Shown piece after piece: positions 43,060 through 54,939 of a DNA stretch of 64,000 nucleotides. Position 1 is the stretch's first letter, and every line of letters starts with the position of its first letter. The translations under genes were made by a program, and so were the position numbers. The notes under the pieces are model-generated. The model was not told where the DNA came from and searched no databases. It saw nothing but the letters and a program-made list of their open reading frames with translations. Where the stretch lies: the NCBI GenBank assembly GCA_900472575.1, contig UCIV01000003.1, positions 161,228 through 225,227 of the forward strand, given 5' to 3'. The DNA is from Hyphomicrobiales bacterium (GTDB taxonomy: Bacteria; Pseudomonadota; Alphaproteobacteria; Rhizobiales; Rhizobiaceae).

Positions 43060-43557
43060 TCACAGGCGGCGGGTTACGGTTGCGAGCGCATTGCGGAAGG
43101 CGTTGGCAAAGCTCTCCCGGTCGTCCGGATTGAGAAAGGAACCGACATCCGTTGCCCGACCCTCGCCGCTGACGAACATAGAGGTGATGCCGAATTCCTC
43201 GTGCCGATTGATGCGGAAACGCGCCCAGAAGGGATTGAAACGATGCTCGATCATCCTGCCCGTCGGAGAGAATTTGCGGATCAGGATATGGGTTTGCGAT
43301 ACGCTGACTTCCTCGCGCTGGCGGCCTGAACGGTAGCTCATCTTCAGCGCGAAATAGAGAAGCAGGAAATCCGCCCCGAGAAACAGGCCGATCGGCCAGG
43401 CGCCGGTTACGGTGAAGAAGATGCCGTAAAAGGCGCAGACGGCGCCGGAGAGCGCAAGCACCAGCTTGAATCCCGTTCGCCCCAGCGACCGGTAGGGTGT
43501 GAGTTCGGCGGCAAAGACAGGCCGCTCCTCCACTATGTGCGCGTTGCTTTCCGTCAT
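43060..43557 (-). CDS. DUF2244 membrane protein
   Basis: A 165-residue protein with two membrane segments (FKLVLALSGAVCAFYGIFFTV and WPIGLFLGADFLLLYFALKM) followed by a beta-rich domain of the DUF2244 type. Its function is not known. It is divergent from nth, with only 21 bases between start codons, an arrangement that I recall from several Rhizobiales. Confidence 0.82.
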   Translation of the reverse strand: MTESNAHIVEERPVFAAELTPYRSLGRTGFKLVLALSGAVCAFYGIFFTVTGAWPIGLFLGADFLLLYFALKMSYRSGRQREEVSVSQTHILIRKFSPTGRMIEHRFNPFWARFRINRHEEFGITSMFVSGEGRATDVGSFLNPDDRESFANAFRNALATVTRRL

Positions 43558-43578
43558 GGGGCGTGACTATACAGGCTG

Positions 43579-44370
43579 ATGGCCATTTCCAAATCCCGAT
43601 CCAGCACCGCTTCCTTGCAAAAGTCAAATCGGACGCCTGCAAAGACGGGTGCGACGAAGACGAAACGCTTCAAATCCGCCTATTCGAAGGACGAGATGGT
43701 GGAGATCTTTCGCCGCTTCTCGATCCAGCGGCCGGAGCCAAAGGGCGAGCTCGAGCATGTGAACCCGTTCACGCTTGTAGTTGCGGTGGCGCTATCGGCC
43801 CAGGCGACCGATGCCGGGGTCAACAAGGCGACGCGGGCACTGTTCCAAATAGCCGATACGCCGGAAAAGATGCTGGCGCTGGGCGAAGAGGGTGTGATTT
43901 CCCATATCAAGACGATCGGGCTTTATCGCAACAAGGCAAAGAATGTGATTGCGCTCTGTCGCATGCTGATCGACGAATTCGGCAGCCACGTTCCAAAGAC
44001 GCGTGAGGAGCTGGTACGGCTGCCGGGCGTGGGGCGCAAGACCGCCAATGTAGTGATGTCCATGGCTTTCGGCATTCCGACGCTTGCTGTCGATACGCAT
44101 GTCTTCCGCATCGGCAACCGCTGCCTGATGGCACCGGGAAAGACACCGGATGAGGTGGAGGAGCAGTTCCTCAAGGTCATTCCGGAAGAATATCTCTTCC
44201 ATGCTCATCACTGGCTGATCCTGCATGGGCGCTATACCTGCAAGGCGCGCAAGCCGGAATGCGAGCATTGCGTCATTGCCGATCTCTGTCGCTCGCCGGA
44301 AAAGACGTTCGACATACCGGCGCCGCTGGTGGAGCTGCCGCCTCAGATCATCGGCGGGGCTGCACTGTAA
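43579..44370 (+). CDS. nth: Endonuclease III
   Basis: A 263-residue DNA glycosylase/AP lyase for oxidised pyrimidines. The helix-hairpin-helix carries the catalytic Lys154 (LPGVGRKTANVV), the GPD-type Asp172 (VDTHVFRIGNR) follows 18 residues later as in E. coli Nth, and the 4Fe-4S site is C-x6-C-x2-C-x5-C in CKARKPECEHCVIADLC. A basic ~30-residue N-terminal extension is present. Its end overlaps the convergent TetR gene by 23 bases. Confidence 0.96.
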   Translation: MAISKSRSSTASLQKSNRTPAKTGATKTKRFKSAYSKDEMVEIFRRFSIQRPEPKGELEHVNPFTLVVAVALSAQATDAGVNKATRALFQIADTPEKMLALGEEGVISHIKTIGLYRNKAKNVIALCRMLIDEFGSHVPKTREELVRLPGVGRKTANVVMSMAFGIPTLAVDTHVFRIGNRCLMAPGKTPDEVEEQFLKVIPEEYLFHAHHWLILHGRYTCKARKPECEHCVIADLCRSPEKTFDIPAPLVELPPQIIGGAAL

Positions 44371-44926
44371 GTCCATCCAGCAGGGCCGCGATTGCGGCTT
44401 CGTAATCAGCGCGGTTTGCACCACAGTTGATTGCGATCGCGGCCTTTTCGAAGGCCGACGAGATCAGCGATGTCAACGGATCGAGGAGCTTGAGGTTTTC
44501 TGATCCAGAAAGCAGGTGTGACAGGCCGATCTTCAGGCCCTCTTCGGCCGGGTCTTCTCCTTCACCGCTATCGATCGCATGCTGCGCCGGGGCTTCTTTC
44601 AAGAGCAGCTTTGTGCGGCCCGGCACTGCCATCGCATCGAAATAGGCGGATGCACCCTGCAACAGCGCCTCGCGTGCCGACGAGGCATCCGCCGAGCGGG
44701 CGTCAATATCGGCTGCTACATCCTTGGCTTCGCTTTCGATTACGGCCCAGAACAGCGCCTTTTTGTCTGCAAAGTGATGGTAGAGTGCGCCGCGCGTGAC
44801 CTCAGCTGCGGCGACGATGTCCGGGGTTGCCGTTTCGGCATAGCCCTTTTCGACGAACAAGGTCCGTGCGGCATCCAGAAGGGCGGTGCGGGTGGCATCG
44901 GTGCGTTCGCGGTTGCTGCGCGGCAT
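44348..44926 (-). CDS. TetR-family regulator
   Basis: A 192-residue TetR protein; the helix-turn-helix is LLDAARTLFVEKGYAETATPDIVAAAEVTRGALYHHFADKKALF (residues ~16-60). The C-terminal ligand domain is unremarkable. It is divergent from the VOC-family gene, and two palindromes lie between the starts, so it probably represses that gene and itself. Its 3' end overlaps nth by 23 bases. Confidence 0.9.
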   Translation of the reverse strand: MPRSNRERTDATRTALLDAARTLFVEKGYAETATPDIVAAAEVTRGALYHHFADKKALFWAVIESEAKDVAADIDARSADASSAREALLQGASAYFDAMAVPGRTKLLLKEAPAQHAIDSGEGEDPAEEGLKIGLSHLLSGSENLKLLDPLTSLISSAFEKAAIAINCGANRADYEAAIAALLDGLTVQPRR

Positions 44927-44949
44927 GCGACTATCCTCTATTTACATAC

Positions 44950-44991
44950 ATACAGAATGTATTTATAAGAAAACATACAGGCTGAATGTAT
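44950..44991. promoter_or_regulatory. Two candidate TetR operators
   Basis: Operator-like inverted repeats ATACA-3-TGTAT (44950-44962) and ATACA-7-TGTAT (44975-44991) lie 25 bases apart in the divergent TetR/VOC gap. The region is AT-rich and probably contains both promoters. Confidence 0.65.
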
Positions 44992-45016
44992 CTTGGATTT
45001 CAACGGAGGAAAAGAG

Positions 45017-45442
45017 ATGAAAGCAGTCAGCTATTATCCCGTCATCATGACCAAGGACGTCACAGGGACGGCGGCGTTCTATACCCGGCATTTCGGCTTC
45101 GAAGCGCTGTTTACCGCAGACTGGTATGTTCACCTGCAATCGAAGGAGAGCGAGCATGTGACGCTCGCCATTCTCGACGGCAGCCATGAGACGATCCCGG
45201 AAGGTGCGCGCGGCCAAGTGTCAGGCCTGTTGCTGAATTTCGAAGTCGAAGATGTCGATGCTGTCTATGAACGGCTGAAGGCGGCGGGGCTGCCGATAAG
45301 GCTGGATCTCCGCGACGAGGATTTCGGCCAGCGGCATTTCATTACCGCCGATCCGAATGGCGTGCTGATCGATATCATCAAGCCGATCCTGCCGAGCGCG
45401 GAGTTTGCCGCCCAATATGAGGCGTCGGCGCTTCCGGGCTAA
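45017..45442 (+). CDS. Glyoxalase/bleomycin-resistance (VOC) family protein
   Basis: A 141-residue VOC protein: two beta-alpha-beta-beta units, beginning [27 protein letters not shown] and ending [18 protein letters not shown]. Metal-dependent members act as glyoxalases, dioxygenases or drug binders; substrate unknown. GGAGG at 45005-45009 marks the ATG at 45017. It is divergent from a TetR gene, a typical drug- or electrophile-inducible pair. Confidence 0.88.
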   Translation: MKAVSYYPVIMTKDVTGTAAFYTRHFGFEALFTADWYVHLQSKESEHVTLAILDGSHETIPEGARGQVSGLLLNFEVEDVDAVYERLKAAGLPIRLDLRDEDFGQRHFITADPNGVLIDIIKPILPSAEFAAQYEASALPG

Positions 45443-46152
45443 GCCTTGAAGCCCGGATCGCGTTTGGACAGCGCCTTGTGAAGGTGCACCATCAGCCCCG
45501 CGGCAAAGAGCGGGGTCAGCAGGTTGACGAACGGGATCGCCAGGAAACCGGCGATCAGCATGCCGGCAAGCAGAACCGTGGAAGCGTGTTTTGCGCGGAA
45601 GGCGCGGGCCTCTTCCGGTGAGCGAAAACGCATGGCGGCAAATTCAAAGAATTCGCGGCCAAGCAGGTAGCCGTTGACCATGAAGAAGGCGATCAGGTTG
45701 ACGCCCGGAATGAAGAGGAGAAGAAGCGCGATAAAGTTGAAGACGATGACGACGCCCAGGAACTTTATCGAACCGGCAACCGCCTGACCGAGCGGCAGTT
45801 CCTTGCCGGGTGGATCATTCGGGTAATCGCGTTTTTCAACGACGGCTGCGACATCATCGAGAAACAGGCCGGCGATCAGCGCGGTGATCGGGGCGATCAG
45901 AAGCGCCAATCCGAGCGCTAGGCCGATGCTGGCGGCAATCGCCGCAATCAGCGTCAGCCAGCCGGTCCATTCCGGCATCGTCGGCAGAAAGGCTGCAAAC
46001 CACGGCCAGATGTAATAGGCGAAAGTCTCCCTGAGCGCGAACCACAGGCCGACGAGGATGAGCAGGGTGAGCCCCAGCATCTTCCAGAAGGCGGAGCGGG
46101 TTTCCGAGGCGAAAAGGTTGACGAGCGCAAGGCGAGCGGCGTCGAGGATCAT
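45439..46152 (-). CDS. CysZ-like (EI24 domain) membrane protein
   Basis: A 237-residue membrane protein of the EI24/CysZ family with about four hydrophobic segments and the conserved [28 protein letters not shown] block. E. coli CysZ takes part in sulfate uptake; whether this relative does is unknown, and it is 42 kb from the cys operon in this window. Its end overlaps the VOC gene end by four bases. Confidence 0.83.
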   Translation of the reverse strand: MILDAARLALVNLFASETRSAFWKMLGLTLLILVGLWFALRETFAYYIWPWFAAFLPTMPEWTGWLTLIAAIAASIGLALGLALLIAPITALIAGLFLDDVAAVVEKRDYPNDPPGKELPLGQAVAGSIKFLGVVIVFNFIALLLLFIPGVNLIAFFMVNGYLLGREFFEFAAMRFRSPEEARAFRAKHASTVLLAGMLIAGFLAIPFVNLLTPLFAAGLMVHLHKALSKRDPGFKA

Positions 46153-48658
<2,506 letters not shown>

Positions 48659-48685
48659 GCGGCAGCAGTTTCATCCGTAAACATG

Positions 48686-48716
48686 AATGAGGCGGCCCAT
48701 CGGTCGCCTCATTTGC
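48686..48716 (+). terminator. Terminator of the chemoreceptor gene
   Basis: AATGAGGCGGCC (48686-48697) pairs with GGTCGCCTCATT (48702-48713) with one wobble, followed by TGCTTTG. It also lies just past the stop of the convergent LysR gene and may serve both. Confidence 0.8.
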
Positions 48717-48736
48717 TTTGATGGCCATACGCAATG

Positions 48737-49669
48737 TCACGCAGCGGGCAGGCGGTTGCGAAATCGCGGATCATCCAGTGCATCTTTCGGAAAATTCGCA
48801 GCCAGGTGATCGATGAATTTCCGAACCGCCGGCGGCAGGCCGCGACGCGTGGTGAAGACCAGATGCACGATGCCGGTAATGCCGCGCCAGGCGGGCAGGA
48901 TGCGGACAAGCGTTCCATCTTCCAGCGCCTGGCGGCAGGTGTGATCAGGCAGGATGGCGACGCCGAGGCCCGCAATCGCCGCGGCGCGAACGGCTGAAAA
49001 ATCGGCGCAGCCCATGCGCGGGGCGTGGCGGAAAATGTGCTTTCTGCCGTCCTCGGTTTCCAAATGCCATTCCAGTTCGCTTGCGTCGTCGCTCGTTGCC
49101 AGTGTCGGCAATGAGGCGAGCTGTTCGATATCGGCGATCCGGCTGGCGAGTTGCGGGCTTGCAACGAGGATCCGGATCGATTTGCCGAGCGAGCGCATGG
49201 TGAGCGAGGCGTCGCTGTCGATCGTGGTGCGGACACGCAGTGCGATATCGATCCGTTCCTCGATGAGATCGACCGGCCGGTCGACAGCCACGAGTTGCAG
49301 TTGAACCTTGGGATAGCGGTCGAGGAATGTGGTGACTAGATCCGATATGGGTTCGACCAGTCCGGTCGGGCAACTGAAGCGCACAAGGCCGTCCGGTTCC
49401 GATTTGGCTTCCGCCACCAGCGCCTGTGCAAGCTCCGCCTCGGCAAGCATCGCCTTGCAGCGTTGATAAAAGACCTGCCCGACATCGGTTACCCTAAAAC
49501 GGCGGCTCGATCGTTCGATCAGGCGCACGCCAAGCCGTGTCTCCAGTCCTGCCACGCGGCGGCTGAGCTTGGATTTCGGTTCGCGCAGCGCCCGCCCTGC
49601 CGGGGCGAAGCCGCCATGGGCAACCACTTCGGCGAAATAGACAAGGTCATTCAGATCAAGCCGCATCAT
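48737..49669 (-). CDS. LysR-family regulator
   Basis: A 310-residue LysR protein. The winged helix starts LNDLVYFAEVVAHGGFAPAGRALREPKSKLSRRVAGLETRLGVRLI, a sub-type common among regulators next to SDR or quinone-reductase genes. GGAGA lies before the ATGATG start at 49669. A far longer open frame continues upstream but has no family similarity. It is divergent from the SDR gene and probably activates it in response to an electrophile or aromatic compound; this is inferred. Confidence 0.92.
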   Translation of the reverse strand: MMRLDLNDLVYFAEVVAHGGFAPAGRALREPKSKLSRRVAGLETRLGVRLIERSSRRFRVTDVGQVFYQRCKAMLAEAELAQALVAEAKSEPDGLVRFSCPTGLVEPISDLVTTFLDRYPKVQLQLVAVDRPVDLIEERIDIALRVRTTIDSDASLTMRSLGKSIRILVASPQLASRIADIEQLASLPTLATSDDASELEWHLETEDGRKHIFRHAPRMGCADFSAVRAAAIAGLGVAILPDHTCRQALEDGTLVRILPAWRGITGIVHLVFTTRRGLPPAVRKFIDHLAANFPKDALDDPRFRNRLPAA

Positions 49670-49690
49670 CGTTCTCCATGTGGAACGATG
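49667..49690. promoter_or_regulatory. Candidate LysR operator
   Basis: A perfect inverted repeat CATCGTTC (49667-49674) / GAACGATG (49683-49690) overlaps the LysR start codon and ribosome site. It contains the TTC-8-GAA core expected of a T-N11-A LysR box, so autorepression is likely. Confidence 0.65.
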
Positions 49691-49780
49691 AGTGTCGATA
49701 TTGCCGACTTTCGGTCGCAGCGTTCCGAATGCATCTTTCATCCAGCGGAAAACAAACCGCAAGATCAAAGGAGAAAGACA

Positions 49781-50533
49781 ATGGCTGCAAGATTTGAAAA
49801 CAAGGTCGTCATCGTTACCGGCGGCACGAGCGGTATCGGGCTTGCCACCGCAAAGGCCTTTGCGGGCGAGGGGGCCTCGGTGTTCATTACCGGCCGTCGC
49901 CAGGAAGCACTCGATGCTGCGGTGAAGGCAGTTGGTGGCCGGGTGACCGGCGTGCGGGGCGATATGGGCAAGCTTGCCGATATCGACCGGCTTTATGATG
50001 CCGTGCAGCAAAAGCACGGGCATATCGATGTCGTTTTCGCCAATGCCGGTGGTGGTGAATTTGCGGCACTCGGCTCGATCACGGAGGAACATTACCAGTC
50101 GACCTTCGACAGCAATGTGAAGGGTGTGCTGTTTACCGTGCAGAAGGCGCTGCCGCTGATGCGCGATGGCGGCTCGATCGTGCTGACCTCCTCGACGACC
50201 AGCATTTCGGGCACGCCGGCCTTCAGCGTCTATTCCGCCACCAAAGCGGCGATCCGCAGCTTTGCCCGCAACTGGATCCTCGACCTGAAGGACCGGCATA
50301 TTCGCGTCAATGCCATCAGCCCCGGGGTCACCGACACGGCAGGCCTGAACGAGCTGTTCGGCGGTGGTGCGCAGGCGGAAGGCACGAAGGATTATCTTGC
50401 CGGCCTCATCCCAGCAGGTCGCGTCGGCCAGCCGGAAGAGATCGCCAAGGCCGTGTTGTTCCTCGCCTCCGATGATGCAAGCTTCATCAATGGCGTCGAG
50501 CTGTTTGTCGATGGTGGCCAAGTCCAGATCTGA
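49781..50533 (+). CDS. Short-chain dehydrogenase/reductase
   Basis: A 250-residue classical SDR. NAD(P) motif TGGTSGIG (residues ~14-21), NAG near 90, and the Ser / YSATK catalytic segment near 137-154. Arg residues after the second strand (GRRQE) suggest NADP(H). Substrate unknown. ATG 49781 follows AAAGGAG closely. A SnoaL-like gene follows after 74 bases and both are divergent from the LysR gene. Confidence 0.92.
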   Translation: MAARFENKVVIVTGGTSGIGLATAKAFAGEGASVFITGRRQEALDAAVKAVGGRVTGVRGDMGKLADIDRLYDAVQQKHGHIDVVFANAGGGEFAALGSITEEHYQSTFDSNVKGVLFTVQKALPLMRDGGSIVLTSSTTSISGTPAFSVYSATKAAIRSFARNWILDLKDRHIRVNAISPGVTDTAGLNELFGGGAQAEGTKDYLAGLIPAGRVGQPEEIAKAVLFLASDDASFINGVELFVDGGQVQI

Positions 50534-50607
50534 GATGATCGGATTTCTACGTTGAAGCTCGTCCGCGCGTCCTTGAGGGACGCGTGGCTTTCTCAAGGAG
50601 ACTGACG

Positions 50608-51009
50608 ATGACTTACGACATTGCGACATTGCTGAAGCGCAATCTGCAGGAGGTTTTTGGCGAGGCTGACGATGTGCGCCGCCAGGCGGTTGCGGCTGAG
50701 ATTTTTGCGTCGGATGCAGAATTTCACGAACCGCACGGAGTTTTTCGTGGCCCTGCAGAGATCGCCCGAATTGCGGGCGTGATCCGGGCGTCGCATCCGG
50801 ATTTCCAGTATCGTGAACTTGGTCCGGCCGAGGTGCTTCATGAAACCGCGGGCAGAGTGCGGTGGGTTTCCGGTGCGCCCGGTGAGCCACCGGCCTATGC
50901 GGGAACCGACTTCATCATCGCCCGCGACGGGCGGATCAGCGCGATTTATCTGTTTTTCGATCCGCTGCCGGGCGAGGGGGATTTGTCGCAGGACAAGACT
51001 CGGACGTAA
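50608..51009 (+). CDS. SnoaL-like / NTF2-fold protein
   Basis: A 133-residue protein of the NTF2/SnoaL-like superfamily: an N-terminal helix, EIFASDAEFHEPHGVFRGPAEIARIAGVIRASHPDFQYRELG, and a beta-rich second half. Members are ketosteroid-isomerase-like enzymes or ligand binders. The ATG at 50608 has AAGGAGA eight bases before. It is co-directional with the SDR gene and probably shares its regulation. Confidence 0.8.
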   Translation: MTYDIATLLKRNLQEVFGEADDVRRQAVAAEIFASDAEFHEPHGVFRGPAEIARIAGVIRASHPDFQYRELGPAEVLHETAGRVRWVSGAPGEPPAYAGTDFIIARDGRISAIYLFFDPLPGEGDLSQDKTRT

Positions 51010-51035
51010 CCGGACTGGCTTCGTCGGGTGGTGGC

Positions 51036-52616
51036 TCAGGCCATTTCCCGTAATTCCTCACGATGGCGGACCATGGTGAGGAAGCGGCGGTAATCGCGGT
51101 CGTAGGCTGCCTTGCGGGCCGGATCGGGGAGATATTCGGTGCCGCCTGCCTGCATCGCCGAGCTTGCGGCAAACAGGGATGAATGCAGGCCACCGGCCAC
51201 GGCGGCGGTCATCGCGGTGCCGAGCAGGACTGCGTCATTCGTCTGCGGCACGACGACCCGGCAGCCGGTGACATCGGCGTATAGCTCAACGAGCAGCGGA
51301 TTGTTCACATGGCCGCCGGTGACATGCAGGGTTTCGAACCGATAACCGAAACCGACCATGGTATCGAGGATATGGCGGATGCCGAGCGCGATCGCCACGC
51401 AGCTGCGCCAGTAGCGGCGGCACAGGCCATCAAAGGATGTGTCGAGGGTAAGCCCTGTAATGACGCCGCGCACATGCGGATCGGCAAGTGGCGAGCGGTT
51501 GCCGTGGAAATCCGGCAGGATATGCAGGTTGGGGGCTATGTCGCCTTCCGTTTCGGCGCGCAGCTCGGCAATGCGGGCGATGATGCGGCCATGCAGATCG
51601 GTGGTCGGTTCGCCGCCGGCGGCATGCATCTGGACGATATGATCGAGAAGCGCGCCGGCCGCAGACTGGCCGCCTTCGACCAGCCAATGTTCGGGAAGGA
51701 CCGCCTCGTAATAAGGCCCCCAGAGGCTGCGGCCCGGTTTCGGATCGCGCGAGAAGGCGACGATGCAGCTGGAGGTTCCGCCGATAAGTGCGACGCTGGT
51801 TTCGAGATTTGCGTCGCTGGCGGCCCCGGCAAGCGCACCGAAGGCACCGGCATAGGCGTCGATAAGACCGGGGGAGACCTCGATCTCGATATCGAGGCCA
51901 AGCTCGGCCGCCGCTTGTTTCGACAGTTTACCGAGGCTCGATCCGACTTCGGCGGTATCTTCAGGCAGGCCGGCTTTTTCTTTCAGGTCTTCGAGGCCGG
52001 CAAGCTTCAGATAGTCGGCTTTCCAGCCGGGCGTCTCATGCGCCAGATAGTTCCATTTGGCGGTGACCGTGCAGCGGGAGCGCTCAGTCGACCCGGTCGC
52101 CTTCCAGGTGAGGAAGTCGGCCAGATCGAAGACGAAACCGGATTTTTCCCAGCTTTCCGGCCGGTTCTCCTTCAGCCATTTCAGTTTCGGCATTTCCATT
52201 TCGGGTGACAGCGAGCCACCGGAGAAATCCAGAACATGGTGGCCGGAAGCGGAGAGTTCGTCGGCTTCGCGGATGGCGCGATGGTCGTGCCAGACGATCG
52301 TATCCTGTTCAGGGAGACCGGAGGTGGAGACGGAGAGCGGGTTGCCGTTCCGGTCGCGCATGACGAGCGAACAGGTAGCGTCGAAGCCGATCGCGGCGAT
52401 ACTTGAAGACTTGATGCCGGCCTCGGTCATCGCTGCTTTCACGGCATGGCAGGTGGCGGCCCAGATATCTTCGGAGGAATGTTCGGCCTGGCCTTCCTTG
52501 GGGCGGAACATCCGGATCGGATGTTTGGCCTTGGCAAGCATTCGGCCACCGCTGTCGAAAACGCCGGCACGCGCGCTGGTCGTGCCGATATCGACCGCAA
52601 CGAGATGGTCACGCAT
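51036..52616 (-). CDS. FGGY-family pentulose kinase (D-ribulokinase-like)
   Basis: A 526-residue sugar kinase. Phosphate motif DIGTTSARAGVFD at residues 9-21; FGGY signature region near 440-465 (ETLHVTGGHVNNPLLVELYADVTG). The FGGY-pentulose subgroup is typified by GFDATCSLVMRD and by IGGTSSCIVAFSR. It would phosphorylate a ketopentose such as ribulose or xylulose. It is the last gene of the polyol operon after a HAD phosphatase gene. A pentitol substrate (ribitol, arabitol or xylitol) is suggested by the kinase. Confidence 0.88.
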   Translation of the reverse strand: MRDHLVAVDIGTTSARAGVFDSGGRMLAKAKHPIRMFRPKEGQAEHSSEDIWAATCHAVKAAMTEAGIKSSSIAAIGFDATCSLVMRDRNGNPLSVSTSGLPEQDTIVWHDHRAIREADELSASGHHVLDFSGGSLSPEMEMPKLKWLKENRPESWEKSGFVFDLADFLTWKATGSTERSRCTVTAKWNYLAHETPGWKADYLKLAGLEDLKEKAGLPEDTAEVGSSLGKLSKQAAAELGLDIEIEVSPGLIDAYAGAFGALAGAASDANLETSVALIGGTSSCIVAFSRDPKPGRSLWGPYYEAVLPEHWLVEGGQSAAGALLDHIVQMHAAGGEPTTDLHGRIIARIAELRAETEGDIAPNLHILPDFHGNRSPLADPHVRGVITGLTLDTSFDGLCRRYWRSCVAIALGIRHILDTMVGFGYRFETLHVTGGHVNNPLLVELYADVTGCRVVVPQTNDAVLLGTAMTAAVAGGLHSSLFAASSAMQAGGTEYLPDPARKAAYDRDYRRFLTMVRHREELREMA

Positions 52617-52669
52617 CCAGATCTGTTTCCTGTCCCTGTACCGCTCGCGGCAAAATCTTCCTCACGGTG

Positions 52670-53401
52670 TCAAATTGCCCGCTGGGACGATGTCGCTCCG
52701 CGACCCTCCATGTGGTTTTTTACAAGGTGGAGCAAATCCGGCATGTCGTCAAATATGAGATCCGGCGAAAGTGCGTCGATCCGTTCACGATATCCCGGAA
52801 CGCAGGCATGCGATCCGCCGGTAAAGGCGAAAACCGACATGCCGGCACGCTGTGCGGCCTCGATGCCTGCGGGGCTGTCCTCGATGACGATGCAGTTTTG
52901 CGGCGCGATGCCCATTTGCTCTGCAGCATAGAGGAAAAGGTCGGGTGCAGGCTTGCCGTTCTTGACCATGGAAGCGCTGAAGATATGCGGCTCCAGCCTG
53001 TCGAGAATGCCGGTAATGCTGAGCGACAGGCGTATGCGTTCCGGCTGACTGGAAGAGGCAACGCAGCGCGGCAGGTTCAGAAGCGCGAGCGCATCGAGCG
53101 TCTCGGCAATACCTTCGATCGGTTTGAGGTCGGTCTTGAAGAGGTCGTAGAGATCAAGACGCAGGGTTTCGAGGAATTCGGGGCCGGTGTGGAAATCGTA
53201 TTCCTCATCCATAACCTGCCGCATGGTGGCGAGGCTGCGGCCGAGGAAGCGCTGATAGGCTTCCTCCTCGGCCATGTCGATGCCGTGGCGGTTCAAGGCT
53301 TCGACCAGAACCCGGACCGAAAGCGGTTCGCTGTCGACGAGCACGCCGTCGCAGTCGAAGATCACCAATGGGCCGTCGTTGAAGCTTACCTTATCCGCCA
53401 C
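52670..53401 (-). CDS. HAD-superfamily hydrolase (phosphatase)
   Basis: A 243-residue HAD-IA protein. Motif I is FDCDGVLVDSE (nucleophile Asp16), motif III is Lys in KNGKPAPDLFLYA, and motif IV is VIEDSPAGIEAA. The helical cap lies in the first 90 residues. It probably hydrolyses a sugar or polyol phosphate, perhaps relieving build-up of a phosphorylated intermediate. It begins 8 bases after mtlK, so it belongs to the polyol operon. Confidence 0.88.
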   Translation of the reverse strand: MADKVSFNDGPLVIFDCDGVLVDSEPLSVRVLVEALNRHGIDMAEEEAYQRFLGRSLATMRQVMDEEYDFHTGPEFLETLRLDLYDLFKTDLKPIEGIAETLDALALLNLPRCVASSSQPERIRLSLSITGILDRLEPHIFSASMVKNGKPAPDLFLYAAEQMGIAPQNCIVIEDSPAGIEAAQRAGMSVFAFTGGSHACVPGYRERIDALSPDLIFDDMPDLLHLVKNHMEGRGATSSQRAI

Positions 53402-53409
53402 GTTTCACC

Positions 53410-54894
53410 TCACTCCTGAACCAGCTTGTCGTCGAGATAGAGCTGCAGGGTTTTTGCAGTTCCTTCGCTCCATAGCGTCTTCAGGGCATGGGCGAAACGC
53501 TTGCGGAACAGTTCGTTGCCAGAAACCTCGCCGAAGATTTCGTCGAAGACGAGGAAGGCAGCCGGATCGTCCTTGGCCTTGATGGCTGCTGCCTGCAGCT
53601 TTTCGGCGCTCGCATCGTTGAAGACGATCTTGCGGCCGCTGTCGGACGTGCCGGCGAAGTAACGGCACCAGAGAGCTGAGACCAGCGACAGGCCGACGAT
53701 ATCCTTGCCCTGGGCGAGGCGATCGCGGGTTGAAGGCAGGATGAATTTCGGCTGGCGGTTGGAGCCGTCCTGCGCCAGGCGCGGAATGGTGTCGCCGATC
53801 TTAGGGTTGAGGAAACGGCGCTCGATCAGGTCGAAATACTCATCCAGATTGGTGTCGGGAACCGGCGGAACGATCGGGATGATCTCTTCCTTTTCCAGCT
53901 TGGCGAGGAAGGCGCGGATCAGCGGGTGTTCCATCGACTCGTGGACGAAATGGATGTCGAGCAATTCACCCGGATAGGCGATCGTCGCGTGGCCGCCGTT
54001 CAGGATGCGGATCTTCATCAATTCATAGGGCGCAACGTCGGGGACGAACTGGACGCCGACCTCTTCCAGCGCCGGGCGGCCGGCGGGGAAATTGTCTTCC
54101 ATCACCCACTGCTTGAACTCTTCGCAGAATACCGGCCAGTTGTCGTCAATATTGAAGTCGTTTTTCAGAATATCGACTTCGCGCTGGCCGGTGGCCGGGG
54201 TAATGCGGTCGACCATCGAGTTGGGGAAGGCGACGTTGGCGTGAATCCACTCGGCAAAGGCCGGGTCGGACATTTTGGCGAGGCCGATCACGGTGTTCTC
54301 GGTGACGTGGCCGTTACCCGGAATGTTGTCGCAGGACATGATGGTGAAGGGCTGCACGCCACGCTCGCGGCGCAGTTTCAGGCCGGCGAGGATGAGGCCG
54401 AAGACTGTCTTGGGCGCTGCCGGGTTCTTGCCATCCTCGACCATGGCGGGGTGGGCCGGGTTGAAGTGGCCGGCGGCGTCGATGAAATAACCGCCTTCAG
54501 TGATTGTCATCGAGACGATGCGGATCGCGGGATCTGCGAGCTTTTCTATCAGCGCGTCTTTCTGGTCAGGCGCGATGACATCGATCATCGGGGCGGTGAC
54601 GCGGGCGCCGGTCTTATTGTTGTCCTGCTCGACGACGGTCGTCAGATAATCCTGCGCCTTGAGCTTGTCGCGCATGGCGGCGTCGGAGGGCAGAACGCCG
54701 GCGCCGATCAGCGCCCAGTCGTGGCCCTTGCCGGTGTTGAACAGGTCGTCGAGATAGACGGCCTGATGGGCGCGGTGGAAATTGCCTACGCCGAAATGGA
54801 TGATGCCCGGCGTCAGGCTTTTCGGATCGTAATTGGGCACGCCAGCGGTCGCAGCGGCATCCTTGAGGCTTGCCAACGAAAGCTTCACAGTCAT
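53410..54894 (-). CDS. mtlK: Mannitol 2-dehydrogenase (polyol dehydrogenase)
   Basis: A 494-residue long-chain polyol dehydrogenase. GVGNFHRAHQAVYLDDL is the NAD-binding start, VDRITPATG carries family residues, and KIRILNGGHATIAY holds the catalytic Lys. It oxidises D-mannitol to fructose, or D-arabitol to xylulose in sister enzymes. It follows smoK and precedes the HAD and kinase genes. Without smoS (sorbitol dehydrogenase) in the operon, this is the only polyol oxidase here. Confidence 0.9.
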   Translation of the reverse strand: MTVKLSLASLKDAAATAGVPNYDPKSLTPGIIHFGVGNFHRAHQAVYLDDLFNTGKGHDWALIGAGVLPSDAAMRDKLKAQDYLTTVVEQDNNKTGARVTAPMIDVIAPDQKDALIEKLADPAIRIVSMTITEGGYFIDAAGHFNPAHPAMVEDGKNPAAPKTVFGLILAGLKLRRERGVQPFTIMSCDNIPGNGHVTENTVIGLAKMSDPAFAEWIHANVAFPNSMVDRITPATGQREVDILKNDFNIDDNWPVFCEEFKQWVMEDNFPAGRPALEEVGVQFVPDVAPYELMKIRILNGGHATIAYPGELLDIHFVHESMEHPLIRAFLAKLEKEEIIPIVPPVPDTNLDEYFDLIERRFLNPKIGDTIPRLAQDGSNRQPKFILPSTRDRLAQGKDIVGLSLVSALWCRYFAGTSDSGRKIVFNDASAEKLQAAAIKAKDDPAAFLVFDEIFGEVSGNELFRKRFAHALKTLWSEGTAKTLQLYLDDKLVQE

Positions 54895-54939
54895 TTTCTC
54901 ATACTCCGGTTGGCCTGTCTGTCAGGCCGGTAGGATCAA

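Noticed and set aside
49670..50890. Long upstream extension of the LysR frame
   Set aside because: It is antisense to the SDR and SnoaL-like genes and lacks family similarity; the ATG at 49669 has a ribosome site.
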